From positions 20,142,806 to 20,206,805 of the forward strand of contig NC_068978.1 in NCBI RefSeq assembly GCF_016808095.1: a stretch of DNA of 64,000 nucleotides, written 5' to 3'. Shown one piece after another: positions 38,953 through 52,274 of this stretch. Both the position numbers and the translations under genes were made by a program. The notes beneath the pieces are model-generated. The model saw only the letters and a program-made list of their open reading frames with translations, made no database searches and had not been told where the DNA came from. Position 1 is the stretch's first letter. The number at the start of each line of letters is the position of its first letter. Origin of the DNA: Vigna angularis. Its lineage: Eukaryota > Streptophyta > Magnoliopsida > Fabales > Fabaceae.

Positions 38953-39645
38953 CAACTTACGAGTTTAATTCACTCCTTTTAAGAGATTGTTCTTTTACAA
39001 ATTTTGAAAGGAAATGTTGTCTTCTTGATTGTCGATTGTTTAGCTAGGGTATGTCTTACTCATTCTTGTTCGTCTTGCACATGCAATGGTTGGAGGATGC
39101 AAAATGGTAGTGTGTGTTCTCATGGTGCCGGGATTGAGGAGGTTGAGTGTAAAATCCATTTGCTATTATGGGATGATGGTTGTGGTATGTGTCATTAATA
39201 TAAATGTAATATCAATTATGTTGACAACCCCATGATGTGTTGTAAATGTTGAAGTTGTTTATGTAATGTTTTTGAATCAATGAGATAATTTTAGTACTTG
39301 TTAAAACATTGTGTTTGGAATTTGTTAAAGGTAAAAGGAAATTGGTGTATATCCAGTAGATATACATATTGATCCACCAATTCAAATTTTACTGTCTACA
39401 AAAAAAATAGTGAACTCCAACAATTGTATTTAATAATTACATCAAAATAAAATTGCTAATATTGTTAGTTTTTTAGCTTCTACTTTTGGTTTTTGAGCTT
39501 CTTGTACTTTGGTACTTACCAGTATATTGTTCTCCTTTCGAAATAACGAACCACGCCAACTTCACACCAATAAATCGAGTTCCTTTTGAGTTGTCTACTC
39601 ACTCCACTAAGCTATCAAGGTTATCTAAATTATCTGGACTATCCA
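38953..39645. other. Intergenic, no gene seen
   Basis: No supported coding region. Sequence is AT-rich with short unsupported open frames. Confidence 0.5.
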
Positions 39646-40397
39646 CTAAGCTACTCGGGCTCTTAGTCGAGCTACCAACATACTAACCGAGCTATTTACA
39701 TGCTCTACCGAGCCATTTAAGCTCTTCACGTTCTTGCTCAATTCCTCTTTGACCTTCATCTTCCAATCCAAAAACCCGAGCATGTTTGCCACCGCGTTTC
39801 CAAATTGTTTGCTCAATGAGCTTACCTTAGGCTCTACCCATCTCTCTACATTCTCCTCTGATCTTTCTACACGCTCCTCCCAACTATGCAAGATGTCCAA
39901 GCACCTTATTGGGTTATCCAGTTGTCTAGTCAACCTATCCATGTTGCTCAATTTTTTGTCAATTTCACCTTATTACTCGGTTTTCTTGTCGAGTTCCCCG
40001 CATTTCTTGGCTATTTTGCCAAGTTCAACACTCTACTCGACTGTCTTGTAGAGTTCTTCATATGATCCACCTCGTTGTCTGCTCTATCTGCATGTCTTAC
40101 TAACCTCTTCAACCTGGTTGGTTGTCTAGCCAACTTCTCCTTACTACTCGACAAACTTTCTGAGTTCTCCTTGCTACCCCACAATCTTGTTGAGTACTCT
40201 TTGCTACTCGACAATCTTGTCGAGTTCTTGCTATTCAGAAAACTTGTCAAGTTTTTCTTGTTATTCGGCAAACTTGCTGACCTCCTCAACCTCTCCCTTG
40301 TCCTCACCACACCACTTCTACAAACTGGACTACTCTTTGTCTTCTTCTTGTTCATGGCTTCTTTCACTAGCTTCCAATAACGAAAATTAAATTCCAA
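39646..40397 (-). pseudogene. Unrecognised Ser/Lys-rich reading frames, possibly retroelement gag-like
   Basis: Two minus-strand frames, 40397-40011 (128 codons) and 39951-39646 (101 codons), lie close together in different frames. The first opens with a lysine-rich start and holds degenerate repeats of the SKNSTRLSSSKE type. The second is coiled-coil-like (WEERVERSEENVERW). On the DNA the repeats appear as CTCGACAATCTTGTCGAGTT words. No known domain could be named. The opposite strand is also open, which weakens the call. Confidence 0.3.
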
Positions 40398-41872
40398 GTC
40401 ATAAAAAAATTATAGTAAAGCTTGATAACCTCTCAGTGTTTATCTCTATCACTCTATCTTCTTTCTTCTTACAAAAGTAAGCATGTGTTCTGATGAAGCT
40501 TGAGAGTATTCCTTTTCTTGAGCTCTTCTCTCTTTTTTGTACTATTGTGTAAAGGGATTTAATTCTAATAGCTCAAAGATATTTCTTTGCTCAATTATGA
40601 TGATGTTATATCCTTATGTTCTTTTTCTTCTTCTTGATCATCTTCTTCTTTTGTTTGATCTTTTATTTATATACCTATGGTGATATATCTGTTTAGACGA
40701 TGCTTGTCTTGATAATATGACTGCTTGATGAAGCTTGTCTTGAGGTCTGATCTTCATGGCTATTTGATGTTGGTGTCTATCATAGATGAAGTCTTTTTGT
40801 CAAAGCATACATGATTTTCAAAACTTTATCAAAAGCATATTTAACTTCTCATTTGGCACAACTTTTGATGAATAAATTATTCTTCTTATATCTTTTTCTT
40901 TCTAACGTTCATTTTTACTATCATAAGTTAGGGTAGATGAAAGCTTGTAGTAGTTGTCCTACACAAGGTAGAGTAGATGTCTATACAAATGGTATGTCCT
41001 ATTTCCTATTTATCTTGACGTTTTTAACAAGTTGAGCATTTAATGTTATTCAAAGCTTGTTTAGAACAATCACGGTTTTTATGTTTTCTATTGTTTAACT
41101 AAGACTGTGTTTGGTATCGTTGAGCTTGTAAGAGGCTTTTTCTTAGTTAGTATTTTACTTGTTATTTTCAGTATTTGCTAGAAGTAGATTGTACTATTTT
41201 TCAGTCACAATTTCCAAAGAAGAGAACCTTCCATGAATGTCTTCTTCTTTACTAACATTTAGTTCTAATATATTTAAGATAAAGTAGGTGGATGCATGTA
41301 GTGTGTAACATATATGTTTTATCTCTTATTACTTTTGTTGTTTTTGAATGTTAAACATTTAATGCATTTAATGCTTGTTCAGAACAACAAAGTGTTTTTT
41401 ACATTTTCTATCATTGAGGTAACATTTAACATTTAAGCTTTTCCTTAAGATATCATTCGTTGAGTAAGAAGTTCATTGATGGATGAAGAAAATATTTTAG
41501 CTCATGGTACCATTTAGTGTCTTGTAAACACCTTTTAGGATATTGGCTTTATAGAGCAACATCGTTTAACAGGTTTTGTTTCCTACATGTTTTTGGATTT
41601 TTGTTTGAGACTTTTGAAGGGTTTAGCCAAAAACATTGTCTTGATACTTTTTCATTTTTCGAGAGTTCAACTGAATATCATTGGGTATAGTATAGTTTAC
41701 GCGTTTAACATAACTCTGTTATATGCGTTAACTTGTAAGTCGTTTAACGTAGCGTCTAGATGTTTTAACTTAGTTATTTTGTGTTTCCTATATAATCCTA
41801 AGTGTTTTTCTAAGGTTTTTCTATGTTGGGGATTTTGAGCCTAATTCTTATGTTTTTGTCTATCTTAATCTT
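40398..41872. other. Intergenic, no gene seen
   Basis: T-rich on the plus strand, with words such as GCTTGTCTTGA recurring between 40700 and 40760. No coding or RNA gene could be supported. Confidence 0.5.
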
Positions 41873-42666
41873 CACTAGTACAAAAACTGTGTATAACGTC
41901 AAGTGTTCAACGTCCAATCACTGAATAGCCAACATTAAAAATGAGTGGTGACATTTTTGGAAATAAATGCAATTATTAAACGTCGTTTAGAATTGTAATT
42001 CGACGTAAAAGAATATAGAACATTGAATGCCCTTTAAATTCGATATAAAAAGGTTAGTGATTTCAATAAAAATTTGAGCGGGAGATTGAAAATTCATTCA
42101 CTTTATCTTAGCATGCGATACCTTCTTCTTTTCTCAAATTTTTCTCGAATGAAGTTTGACGAGCATCATATGTAATCTTTCTTTCATTTGATACAAATGC
42201 ATGTTAATTAACTACTTTATGTATGATTTTTGTTTGTTTTAACCGATTATTTTCGTGCTCTTGTCCTTCATAAGCGCATTATGCTTTCTTTCTCATTGGT
42301 GACAAAACTTTATTCCGATGAACCCACCTTTTGAAGGTTAGTTTTCGTTTTCGTTTTGAAGAACTTATGTGTTGAACTTGTTTGTTGTTGATACTACACT
42401 ACACGTTTATAGTTCATGCTTTATAAAATACCAAAAACTGAAATTTGTTGTTTTTCTGCTTTTCAGGTTTCATAGAGTTGTAAAAAAAGGATCACAATTA
42501 ATAAAAAAAATTGATTAACGTCGTATATTGACAAAATTCGACTTTCATTTAACGTCGAATTTTTTAAATTCGACGTCAATTTAACGTCGACTAATATGAC
42601 GTCTTTCGCGATTTCACCGTTAAAAGCCCAAAATATTTGACGTTGTATGCGATTTTTGTAGTAGTG
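41873..42666. mobile_element. Small non-autonomous CACTA element, 794 bp
   Basis: The left tip reads CACTAGTACAAAAAC, the right tip TTTTTGTAGTAGTG, and both flanks are CTT (41870-41872 and 42667-42669). Subterminal CGTCGAA/TTCGACGT words occur on both sides. The right 60 bp, inverted, match the left end of the CACTA element at 7577, so they are one family. No coding region. Confidence 0.9.
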
Positions 42667-44629
42667 CTTCTAGATAAGTATCTTTAGTTTGTCATTTTAA
42701 TGTTGTATTTGAGTTTGACCTAACTGTGGTTTTCTATGGGTTAGAGTTTTATCTTGGGAAATCATCTATAGACGCTTCTTTCTAGTTTGTCATTAGTGAA
42801 TTAGATATGTTAGACTTGTTGTGTGTACACTTTTTATTTCAGACCTGGTGTTCCTAACTATCATCTAGTGTTTTAACTCTTTTCATTCTACGAGCATAAC
42901 CAAGACCACTTCGTTTAATGTTGTTTGTTTAAACTTCAAAACCACGATGTTATAAACGAGCTTGTCTTGTCTCTTCACAAATGGCTCTTGAGGGTAATCA
43001 AAGTTACATTCTAGATTCAAGGAGAATAGACCAAAACACACATATCATAAGCTTCAAACCCATACTTAAATCGAATGCAATTCTTACAAAATTACAACAA
43101 TGAGCATCATAGGATTTAAAGTAAATATCAAGGCACTACATCTTATCAACTAAACATGTATACAATAGGCGAACAACACCATCTTTTTCGAACCATGAAA
43201 CAAACAAAATATCACATATTAACCCAATATTAAAATAGCTTAAGTTAGCTCCCCATACCTTTCACGATGTCTCAACCATAGGCACTATAACCTTTCAAAC
43301 TCTCTGCTCCAACGTTCTTCCCTTTGACTTAAAACACCCCTTCTTGGACCACATTGCATTCATTCTCAGAGTACCACTCACTGACAATCGAACACAACCT
43401 TTAAAACCTCGCGAATGTTAGATTTATAGCTTCTACCCTACCTTCCTTTTTCTCCCTCGAATTGTGCCCTAAAAAATAACGCTCTTCCCCTCCCTTCTCT
43501 ATCCTTGCTCCCCCATGTTACAAACGAAAATTCAATGCTCATCATTCATGCCAAAATCCCTTAATGCCTTAAGGTTTGAGGTATTTAGAGTAAAGAAGGA
43601 AATAAAAAATTGCAACATTGAGGATGAACATGCATTTTGTTTTCAAAGGAAATGTTGGTGAGGAAAATAACCCTCATGGTTCTCCATTGGTCAAAAGCTT
43701 GGTTAAAAAAAATCAACCAAATAAAAATAAACCTTCTTTTGTTTCATTAGGGTTTGAAGCTAAAACACCTCAAATCCTTTATCTAATATGTATGTAAATG
43801 TTACTTTACGACTCCTAATACGGTTAAAACACACACTTACTTATACTACCATTAACTTCTAGTACTTAACCCACTTGATATTAGGATAACTATAACTTAT
43901 TTTATAATTCATATTATTTTCATAATTAACTTATAAATTGTTTATATTAAAATTGTGTAAATTCTCGAGTATTATACTCTAAATCAAACTCCCGAAATTA
44001 GGAGAATTTATGTTTTTATTTGACCTAATAAACATATTAAAGAGCAACTCAACCTATATTTATTTAGGACACATTCAAATATTACAACTAAATCTTGATA
44101 ATTTAATAAGTTGATTATTATTTATTATTATGTTACTATTATATTACTATTATATTTTCCAAATAAATACTATTATAATAATAATATAGACTCACCTCAT
44201 GTTGATCTTACAAATATAAATAACATCTTTTTTTAGAGAATACTCACCTCATAATTATTTTTATTCTCACTTATAGATAAATCTTACTCTATTTAATAAT
44301 ATTCGAAATTAGAGTTCAAGAACATAATTGAAAGAAAATAAACATGATAAGTATTTTAAACAATAATAAAAGTTTAACCATTAATCAAAATAATGTGAGA
44401 CTTTTTAATATTTAAAAAGTTATCTTTTAATAATTATATGTTAGCAATAGTTGAAGAATGAAGTAAACTCTAAGGAATATACGGTAATATTTTTAATTTT
44501 TCTTTGCAGAGTGAGTTTGTCTTTTCCCCTGAACATAGAACTTGTTCAACCCTGCCACCAAAGTGGTGAGGGAGTGGGAGAGTGCAGCGTTTGGGTATCC
44601 ATCGTTTCAGAGCGCAAACTGAAAAGAAA
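42667..44629. other. Intergenic and upstream region of the Mpv17-like gene
   Basis: No gene seen. 43800-44450 is strongly AT-rich. The last 100-200 bp should contain the promoter and leader of the Mpv17-like gene. Confidence 0.5.
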
Positions 44630-47600
44630 ATGGTGTATGGAGCATTGTGCGCCCACGCGCACAAATTCCCACTCGCTTACCGTGCCCTTAACCTCAACCT
44701 CTGTCGTCAACATGCCACGCGCCTTCACTTTCACAGTCGCTCTTTGCTCCTCTCTCACCCTTTCAACTTCAATCACACCGCCACCCCCTTCAAACCCTCC
44801 CTCCTCCGCATACGCAATTCCCGCCTCTTTTCCCTCTCCGACGGAGGCTCAGGCGGAAACGGCGCTCGTGGCAACGGTGGCTCCAACGGTCCGAATTCCG
44901 GTGGCTCTGGCGGTTCGAATTCCGGCGGCGGCGGCGGCGGAAATGGAGGACAGAAGTGGTCCTTGTTGTCATGGTAAACAAATATCAACATGCAACCTTA
45001 TGTAGCATGTGCCCTTTATTTTTGTCTAAGGTTACTGATGTCTTGTTTGGATAATAAGCACATGCAGAACAATAACATGATAATAATCATTTATTAAAAG
45101 AGTTTATTTCATTTTTTTTTCTTTTATACGTGTTTGCCAAGAAGATTCTAACTTGTTTGCTCTGTGTATGAGAGAAACACTTAACCTTTTGTCTGAATAA
45201 TATAGCTTTCTTTTGAGAATGTAACATGGTTTTACTACAGGTACTTGGCTCTACTTGAAAAATATCCTGTTGCGGTGAAAGCTCTAACTTCTGCACTTTT
45301 GAATCTAACTGGTGATTTGATTTGCCAGGTATTACACTGTTGTTCCCCTTTCTCTTTCAATTGTTTTGGTTATATTTCATTACTGTTTCAAAATGTATGA
45401 TATACATAGAGACACTTTTTGCATAGAATAGAGTAGTGTTTTTACTTTTGTGCTATCTAGATATGGTTTAAGTGCTCTGCTTTATGATAATTTGTCACCT
45501 TGTTGTCTGTGACAAACATGCAAGGTTTCCCCGAGAATTTAAAAAGTTAGGGGAGATGGAGTTATGCTCAAATTCGTGAAATCAAGAGTTGTTTTGAAAA
45601 AGGATGTGATGACATGAATGGAGATTACGGAACTGGCACATAAAGAAATCCAAGCAGCACCAAATTCGCGCAGTTTATTTATAACATTTATGATGAATTT
45701 ACCATAAACTCAAATTGGCAGTTAGAAAATATTTTGAACATTGAGTTTAGGCTACAATAAAAAAAAGTGATGTCTTGATGGCTGGGTTGGACTATTAAGT
45801 TATTAATCCATTGCTTTGGACTCCAAATGGAAAATGAAAACCGAGAAGATTATTAAGGGGTGAGATGGAAGAGATGTAGGCATAGAGAAATCTGAAGTCT
45901 AAGTAGTGCAATGTTACTGCTATTTACCTTCCAATTATAAGCAAACATGGTTAGACCGGGATGTCATTTGCTCAAGACTGGTATAAATTTATTAAAAGAC
46001 GTTACAGACTGCTACACTATTGTCACACAGACTGATAGAGTCCTTAAGATGATATACGCTTGCAAGTTGAAATATGTTATGCTCTGAAATCAACGAGAAC
46101 TGGTCTAGTGGTTGCCGTACTTTGTGCCTCTGTCTTAGAAGTAAATTGATTTTTTTCTTTTTAATTTTGTTTCTGAAATTTATCTCTTGCCTTTCGAGGC
46201 ATTTTTGGTCTATTCTCATTGCTAATGGTATCAAGCTTTATTTGTCATTACCTTTTATATGGATTCTAAAAGGATTACTTTTTTGGTCAATCCTTAATTT
46301 ACATTTTGTAGCATTGCTTGCCTATGCTTTCATTCATATATGTTAATTTTTTTAATTAATTTAATCTTATTTTCTACAGCTTGCAATAGATCAAGTGCAG
46401 TCACTGGACTTGAAGAGGACATTTGTCTTCACTTTTCTCGGTTTTACTTTAGTGGGTCCAACATTACATTTTTGGTAATTCCCTGGAATCTATGTTGGCA
46501 TGTCTGGAAAGTAGACTCTTTGTATAGCCTAATAAGTATGAATTTGTGACGTAATTTAAATAATATAATGACATCGCAACCCAACAACAGTAGTAATAAG
46601 TGCAATATGTTGTTAGGTCCTTGGTATAGGATTTTTTAATAATGTTGATAATATTTATTCATTACCCTAATGAATATTATTAGAAGAATCCATGGAGATT
46701 GATTTCTGATATTTGTGGTGTCTATCTTTAGGAAATTTTCCGCCATGGTCACATGAGTTTCGATGAAGGCTCATAAATTTGTCAAGTCTGTCTCATTCCA
46801 TTGCTCTTCCTGACATTTTTTTTTTAATTTATAGGTATTTGTATCTGAGTAAATTGGTTACACTTCCTGGAGCATCAGGTGCATTTTTGCGGCTTGTACT
46901 TGATCAGGTGAGATATTTCTAGTGGTCCTCCAATACACTCCCTACTCCACATTGTCAGTTATTAATTAATTTTGTGCTTTTGTGTGATGGTTTAATTTTG
47001 AATGTTACAAAATCTTTTCACAGTTCTTATTTTCTCCCATATTCATTGGAGTTTTCTTAGCTACATTGGTGACACTTGAGGGAAATCCATCACAAGCTGT
47101 ACCCAAGCTAAAACAGGTGTGTGTTTAACTTACTCGCTTTTGTTAAAATGTATTCAAAGAGTGGTTATCAATGTTGTCATGTTTATTATTGTATATTCAT
47201 CTACAAATTTCATTTTGTAGGAGTGGTTCTCTGCAGTTCAAGCTAACTGGAAACTATGGATACCTTTTCAATTTCTCAACTTCAGATTTGTTCCACAACA
47301 ATTTCAGGTTAGACTGGTAGACCCATGCACGCACACTGGGGATTTTACTTCAACATAAATCTGTTCACCACTATGATACATGTTGGCATTTTAATATTGA
47401 AGATCCATGTTTAATTTGACTTCACCAATGCTTAATTTTCTTTCTTGAAATTCATTTAAACGAATTGGGATTTTATTTAGTCGATTAGTCCTCGTGGAAA
47501 TTCATAGTTCTTGAAAAAAGAAATTTCTATTGATCTTTCAATAGATACTCTCTGTTAGGGATGGAGAGTTTACGAGAGAAGGAATAAAACATTAAATGCC

Positions 47601-50170
47601 TAACTGCCTTAACTGCCTTAGCAGTTAGGAAGAGCGGGGTTTATTGGTTGTATAAATAGCAAATAAACAATTGTAGTGGGGTGTCGATTGTTTTGATTGT
47701 AGTTCTAACAGGGTTTATCATCCTGAGGGGGGAGGTTAGGCTCTCTAGAGGGAGGTTATGCTCCCAAACCCAGTCCTTGTAAAGAGATTCTTTTACGGTG
47801 AATAATAGCAAAACTCATTCTTCCATTTCTGTTTCTATCTTTTGAGTGTGTTCTTGTTAGGTTCCAAACCCAGGAACCTAACAATTGGTCCGACCTGCCG
47901 TTTCGAAGTGGGGGTGAAGGATCAAGAAACTGTCGGATCCAAATTGGGCACGAAAACGATAATGGAGAGAAGTACGGAGGGACGATTGGAGGCAATTGAG
48001 ATCACTATGGAGGGGATGAAGGCAGAGTCTGCCGCTGTACGAAGGGACTTACAACAGATAATGAGGATACTGGGGCTGCAGGTTAATAACACAGAGGGGC
48101 AGTTAGACGATAGCTCCGTGAACGAGAATCCACGGCAACGAGAGGAGGATGATAGAGGCAGAGGGGTCGGCGATCGCCAGGAAGATCAGAGACCGTGGTG
48201 GAAACGGGTGGATTTACCCACATTCGAAGGGCTCGAACCCCTTAGTTGGATCAATAGGGCGAAGCGATTTTTCGATATACAGAAAGTGACGGGAGAAGAA
48301 GAAAAGGTGGAGCTCGCGTATGTTAGCATGGAGGGCAGTGCGGCTTACTGGTTTAAGTTTTGGAAAGAAAAGGCCAAGAACCGTTCTTGGGAAGGCCTTA
48401 AGGCAGCCATGGTCAATCGTTTTGGAGGCGGATTCCGGGGGACGGTGTTCAAACGATTGGCGACCCTGCGGCAGGAGGGTACCGTGGAAGAGTTCGTTCG
48501 CGATTTCAAAATACTGGTAGGGCAAACCAGGGGCGTATCGGAAGAACAGGTGTTGGGCTATTTGCTCGCCGGTTTGCGCGAGGACATCAAGGGGCAGGTG
48601 CGAATTCAGGACCCCCAGGAGTTGACGGTGGCGATGAGAATCGCGAGAGACGTGGAGGACGCGGCGCTCAGGACGAAAGGGGGAAGTTGGAATGCGACCA
48701 AGAATTCGCAATCTTGGGAACGAGCGATCGGGGCAGAAACAAGAAACGAGATCAATCGCCCAAATCCGAGTCGACCGAGCGGGGCAGAAAGCGTACGATC
48801 GGTGAGAAGAGAAGAAGTCACAACGAGTGCCAACACTAGACCGAACGGTAACGGGGGAAAACCGAACGGTATGGGCGGGAGTGACAACAGAGGTCGAATG
48901 TGAGGAACCTGCCCTATCCTGAGTTCCTGAAGAGAAAAGAAGAGGGGCGATGTTTTCGATGTGGAGGACCATTCGCGCCGGTCACCATTGTCTAGAAAGG
49001 AGCCTGCGGGTGGTACTCTTAGCAGAGGATGAGGAAGACGATGAAGAGGAGGATTTGCCACCACCCAAGCCTCCTGATCAAGCCGAACGGTAACGGGGGA
49101 CAACCGAACGGTATCAACAGGATAGACCGAGCGGTAGCGATAACAGACCGAGCGGCCGAATGGTATCAGCAGGAGAGACCGAGCGGACAAGTTTCCCGTT
49201 TCCAACCTTGAGGACAAGGTTGTTCGGCAGCGGGGTGTAATGTTAGTGATGGAGAGTTTACGAGAGAAAGAATAAAACATTAAATGCCTAACTGCCTTAA
49301 CTGCCTTAGCAGTTAGGAAGAGCGGGGTTATTGGTTGTATAAATAGCAAATAAACAATTGTAGTGGGGTGTCGATTGTTTTGATTGTAGTTCTAACAGGG
49401 TTTATCATCCTGAGGGGGGAGGTTAGGCTCTCTAGAGGGAGGTTATGCTCCCAAACCCAGTCCTTGTAAAGAGATTCTTTTACGGTGAATAATAGCAAAA
49501 CTCATTCTTCCATTTCTGTTTGTATCTTTTGAGTGTGTTCTTGTTAGGTTCCAAACCCAGGAACCTAACACTCTCATACTACTTTCTAATCCCTTTTTAG
49601 CTGAACAACGGAAAAATGAACATAATGAAGGAACTTTTTATTAACATTTCCATCTTCATCTCGCAACATATTTGGATCTCTGGGATGCATCTTTTTGGTC
49701 CCTTGTTTTCAAGTATTATATCATATGAAAATGGGATGCCATTTGGCTTTCTTAGTCGGTTGACAAGGCTTCCCAGTCGTTAGCAGTTCATTGTTCCATT
49801 TTTTTATGTAAAGCAAACATTTACATTCACACACATATACTCTTTACTCAAAGTTCTTTAATTACATTGAGAAGTTCTCAAATGTCTAAAATCAGTGGAA
49901 TGGAGCTATCTTTGGTTATGCTTGTTGACATTTCAGATGGATATATTTCGTCTTACCCTACCAGATTGTATTTGCTGTTGACAGTATTCCTTGGCAATAG
50001 AAACTAATGCTTTCTTCAATATTCTTATATTTGCTTCTCCATTTTATTAATGTTATTGTGGAGTTTAAAGTAAATGAACATAATTTCAGGTCCTTGCTGC
50101 TAATGTTATTGCTTTGGCTTGGAATGTCATTCTCTCATTTAAGGCACACAAAGAGGTTCTTCCAAAATAG
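44630..50170 (+). CDS. Mpv17/PMP22-family membrane protein, seven exons, 286 aa
   Basis: Exons 44630-44973, 45241-45328, 46380-46474, 46835-46907, 47024-47116, 47221-47307 and 50090-50170 give 861 bp with consistent phases. The first ATG in frame is at 44630. Residues 1-85 look like an organelle transit peptide, followed by a Gly/Ser-rich linker (about 75-110) and the Mpv17/PMP22 domain with its four hydrophobic segments and the signatures GPTLHFWYLYLSK, LDQFLFSP and WIPFQFLNFRFVP. Family members are inner-membrane proteins of mitochondria, peroxisomes or plastids; the Gly-rich N-terminus resembles plastid-predicted plant members. Intron 6 is 2.8 kb because of an LTR element, yet all exons are intact. 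Confidence 0.94.
47553..47883 (+). repeat. 5' LTR of the gag-only element
   Basis: Carries a TATAAATA box (about 47650) and the AACTGCCTTAACTGCCTTAGC short repeat. Nearly identical to 49241-49570. Confidence 0.93.
47962..48903 (+). CDS. Retrotransposon gag protein of the gag-only element
   Basis: A 313-codon frame from the ATG at 47962. It begins with a coiled-coil-like stretch (LEAIEITMEGMKAESAAV), then the gag core VDLPTFEGLEPLSWI, a YW-containing segment and LRQEGTVEEFVRDF, then a basic Asn/Gly-rich tail. It would form particles that package the element's RNA. The frame ends at 48903, but codons for NLPYPEFLKRKEEG and a CFRCGG zinc knuckle follow in another frame, with a second shift just after. 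So the C-terminus has decayed or shifted. An upstream extension to 47842 runs back into the LTR and is not used. Confidence 0.85.
   Translation: MERSTEGRLEAIEITMEGMKAESAAVRRDLQQIMRILGLQVNNTEGQLDDSSVNENPRQREEDDRGRGVGDRQEDQRPWWKRVDLPTFEGLEPLSWINRAKRFFDIQKVTGEEEKVELAYVSMEGSAAYWFKFWKEKAKNRSWEGLKAAMVNRFGGGFRGTVFKRLATLRQEGTVEEFVRDFKILVGQTRGVSEEQVLGYLLAGLREDIKGQVRIQDPQELTVAMRIARDVEDAALRTKGGSWNATKNSQSWERAIGAETRNEINRPNPSRPSGAESVRSVRREEVTTSANTRPNGNGGKPNGMGGSDNRGRM
49241..49570 (+). repeat. 3' LTR of the gag-only element
   Basis: Second copy of 47553-47883, one base shorter, with a few substitutions. Confidence 0.93.
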
Positions 50171-52265
50171 GTAAGCTTTATGTTCCTTGAATGCACAAGA
50201 CCTAATTTTTAGTAACTAGCCTTTTGACCTTAGGAATTGAAATATACACGAACTTGAGGCAAGGAGAAATTCCTAGGATCTTTCCTAAGAATAGCTTCAT
50301 CATTAAGTAGTTGCAAAGGTGGTGTTTCTGTAATTAAAAGTGAAAATACAATATTCTTCAAATGACCATTGGCAATTATAAAGTTACTCAGTACTATAAT
50401 ATCTAACAGTTCACTTTCAACGAAGAATAATTAGGACACTTAAAGGAAAAAAAAACAGAACAGTTATCCTGAGTGATTCAATATGTATTGCCTAACAAAA
50501 ACCATCTTGTAATCGGGTGATGTACAAGAAAATCCTATTTTTATGGATATATAATGCTGACTTTGTACTTTCAATCTTTATTTTACAGCTTGGTAGAGAT
50601 GCACAATGCTGCTGTAACTGCATAATAGTTGACAATATTAATCAGTTTATGTCCGTTGATAGACAGAGCTTGAAAGGATGCTGCATGAGCTATATGTTGG
50701 TTTTTAAATGTTTTGATAATTTACACAAACATGAAGACTTGTACATACTCGTGGAATTTTTGTTTGGTCATAACAGTTTCTTGTTGATTGGCTTGACTGT
50801 AATTTTTATAACTATGTTTTGGTCTATGCTAAATATCGATTGCTTATGTTTTTAAGCTTTTTCTATTTTTATATTTGACCATTCCATTATTTATTTTTAC
50901 CAAAAATATTCAAATTTTTAATCTTTTATGCAAATATTTGTAAGGTTTATGATGAATTTAGAATATAAAATCATTTAAAAGTTTGGAAGCATAACACTTA
51001 ATAGAAATTGTAATTTTTTGAAGTGTTTCATGGCGTTATATTTACGGTTCAAATAAGAAATATTATAGTTGGTTCTTTCTTCGTGCATGAAGATTATTGG
51101 GCTGTAACTTCATGTACCTCCATTTTTTTTCCTGCACTCCCATACAGCTGACACAATTAGTTTTCATTAAAATTATAATAAAAGATAAAAGTTACATTTA
51201 ATGTTCTAGTTTTTTAATATATTTTAGAATATATTTTAGGATGCAGAAATATTTTGGAATATATATTTTAAAATATATTAAAAAGTATATTTTGAATTGC
51301 ATAAGATAAGAAGAAGAAAATGAAATATGTACACCTCTCAAATTAGAGTTTTTAATACATTTTAATAAATGAGGGTGACGAAGAAAAAAAAGAGGTGCGA
51401 GAAGAAAATTTGATTACTAAATGCACCTTATACTGAAAAGATTACCCTTCATACTGGGTCACGAATGTTTGTCATAATTGCTGTCATTGCCATCCTTATT
51501 GCCTAGGCATTTTCATCTTTAACAATGGTTTTTAAGTAACTGATAAGAAAATTTTAGTTTCTATATTAGTGGAATTTACATCAATTGTATAATGTTAAAA
51601 ATAATTTATATAAATAAATCTCTTTCGTACTAGGTTATTTAAAAATAAAATAAAATTTTAGAATAATCAAACTATTAGTTGTAAGGATTATCTTGGGATA
51701 ATGGGGTTGACCTAGTGGTTCCAAGATCGATTTCTAAATTATTAAAATTAATATTAGACTGATGAAATCCACGTCCCAAACACAAACTAGTCTTTGATTA
51801 TTATTATTTACTTTGAAATATCGTGTGGACTATGTTTATGAAAAAAATTATAATCTTTTACGCCTAGTACGTTATTTTCATTAGTGACCATTTCTAAAAT
51901 AGTTAAAAAAAATATCACAATCTATATTATGAAACTATGTAAAGTAAATGCTATACAGAATTCTTGATAAATATTTCAGATAATTTTATTATTATAGATA
52001 TATTGTTAAAAAAGAATTGGACTAGATTAGAATGACCATACTCCTTTTCTCCCAAGTCATAGTCCCGTGTTTTATTCTTCACCTGCAACCTTTCATCCTC
52101 AATTTCTATAAATACCTTCTAATTAATAGAGCTGGTTATAAATTAAAAATGATTTAGTGAAAAATTTTGTTCAGACATTAAATGAAGCTTTCAAAACGTT
52201 GAATATATTATTTTCAAGACCTGTACCCCATTTCACCTCTTGAGTGTTTGCACCCCTCACCTTAT
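50171..52265. other. 3' flank of the Mpv17-like gene and intergenic DNA
   Basis: No second gene is supported. The 112-codon frame at 50517-50855 has no family signal. 51150-52000 is AT-rich; 52030-52130 contains the word CACCTGCAACCTTTCATCCTC, similar to the ends of the MULE at 17831. Confidence 0.5.
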
Positions 52266-52274
52266 TTCATTTAA

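Larger units (their letters stand above)
47553..49570 (+). mobile_element. Gag-only LTR retrotransposon (TR-GAG type), 2018 bp, in an Mpv17-like intron
   Basis: LTRs 47553-47883 (331 bp) and 49241-49570 (330 bp) start TGTTAG and end CCTAACA, and differ at about four positions. Target duplication CTCTC lies at 47548-47552 and 49571-49575. A purine-rich GCAGCGGGGTGTAA precedes the 3' LTR and TTGGTCCGACC follows the 5' LTR as a possible primer site. The 1.36-kb interior encodes gag only; no protease, RT or integrase. It lies in the same orientation as the host gene, and movement would need proteins from another element. Confidence 0.92.

Noticed and set aside
48214..49349. Long minus-strand frames (252 and 247 codons)
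   Set aside because: They lie opposite the gag frame of the gag-only element and cross into its LTR; the plus frame has clear gag motifs.
50517..50855. 112-codon plus-strand frame after the Mpv17-like gene
   Set aside because: No domain, no splice context, and composition like the surrounding AT-rich DNA.
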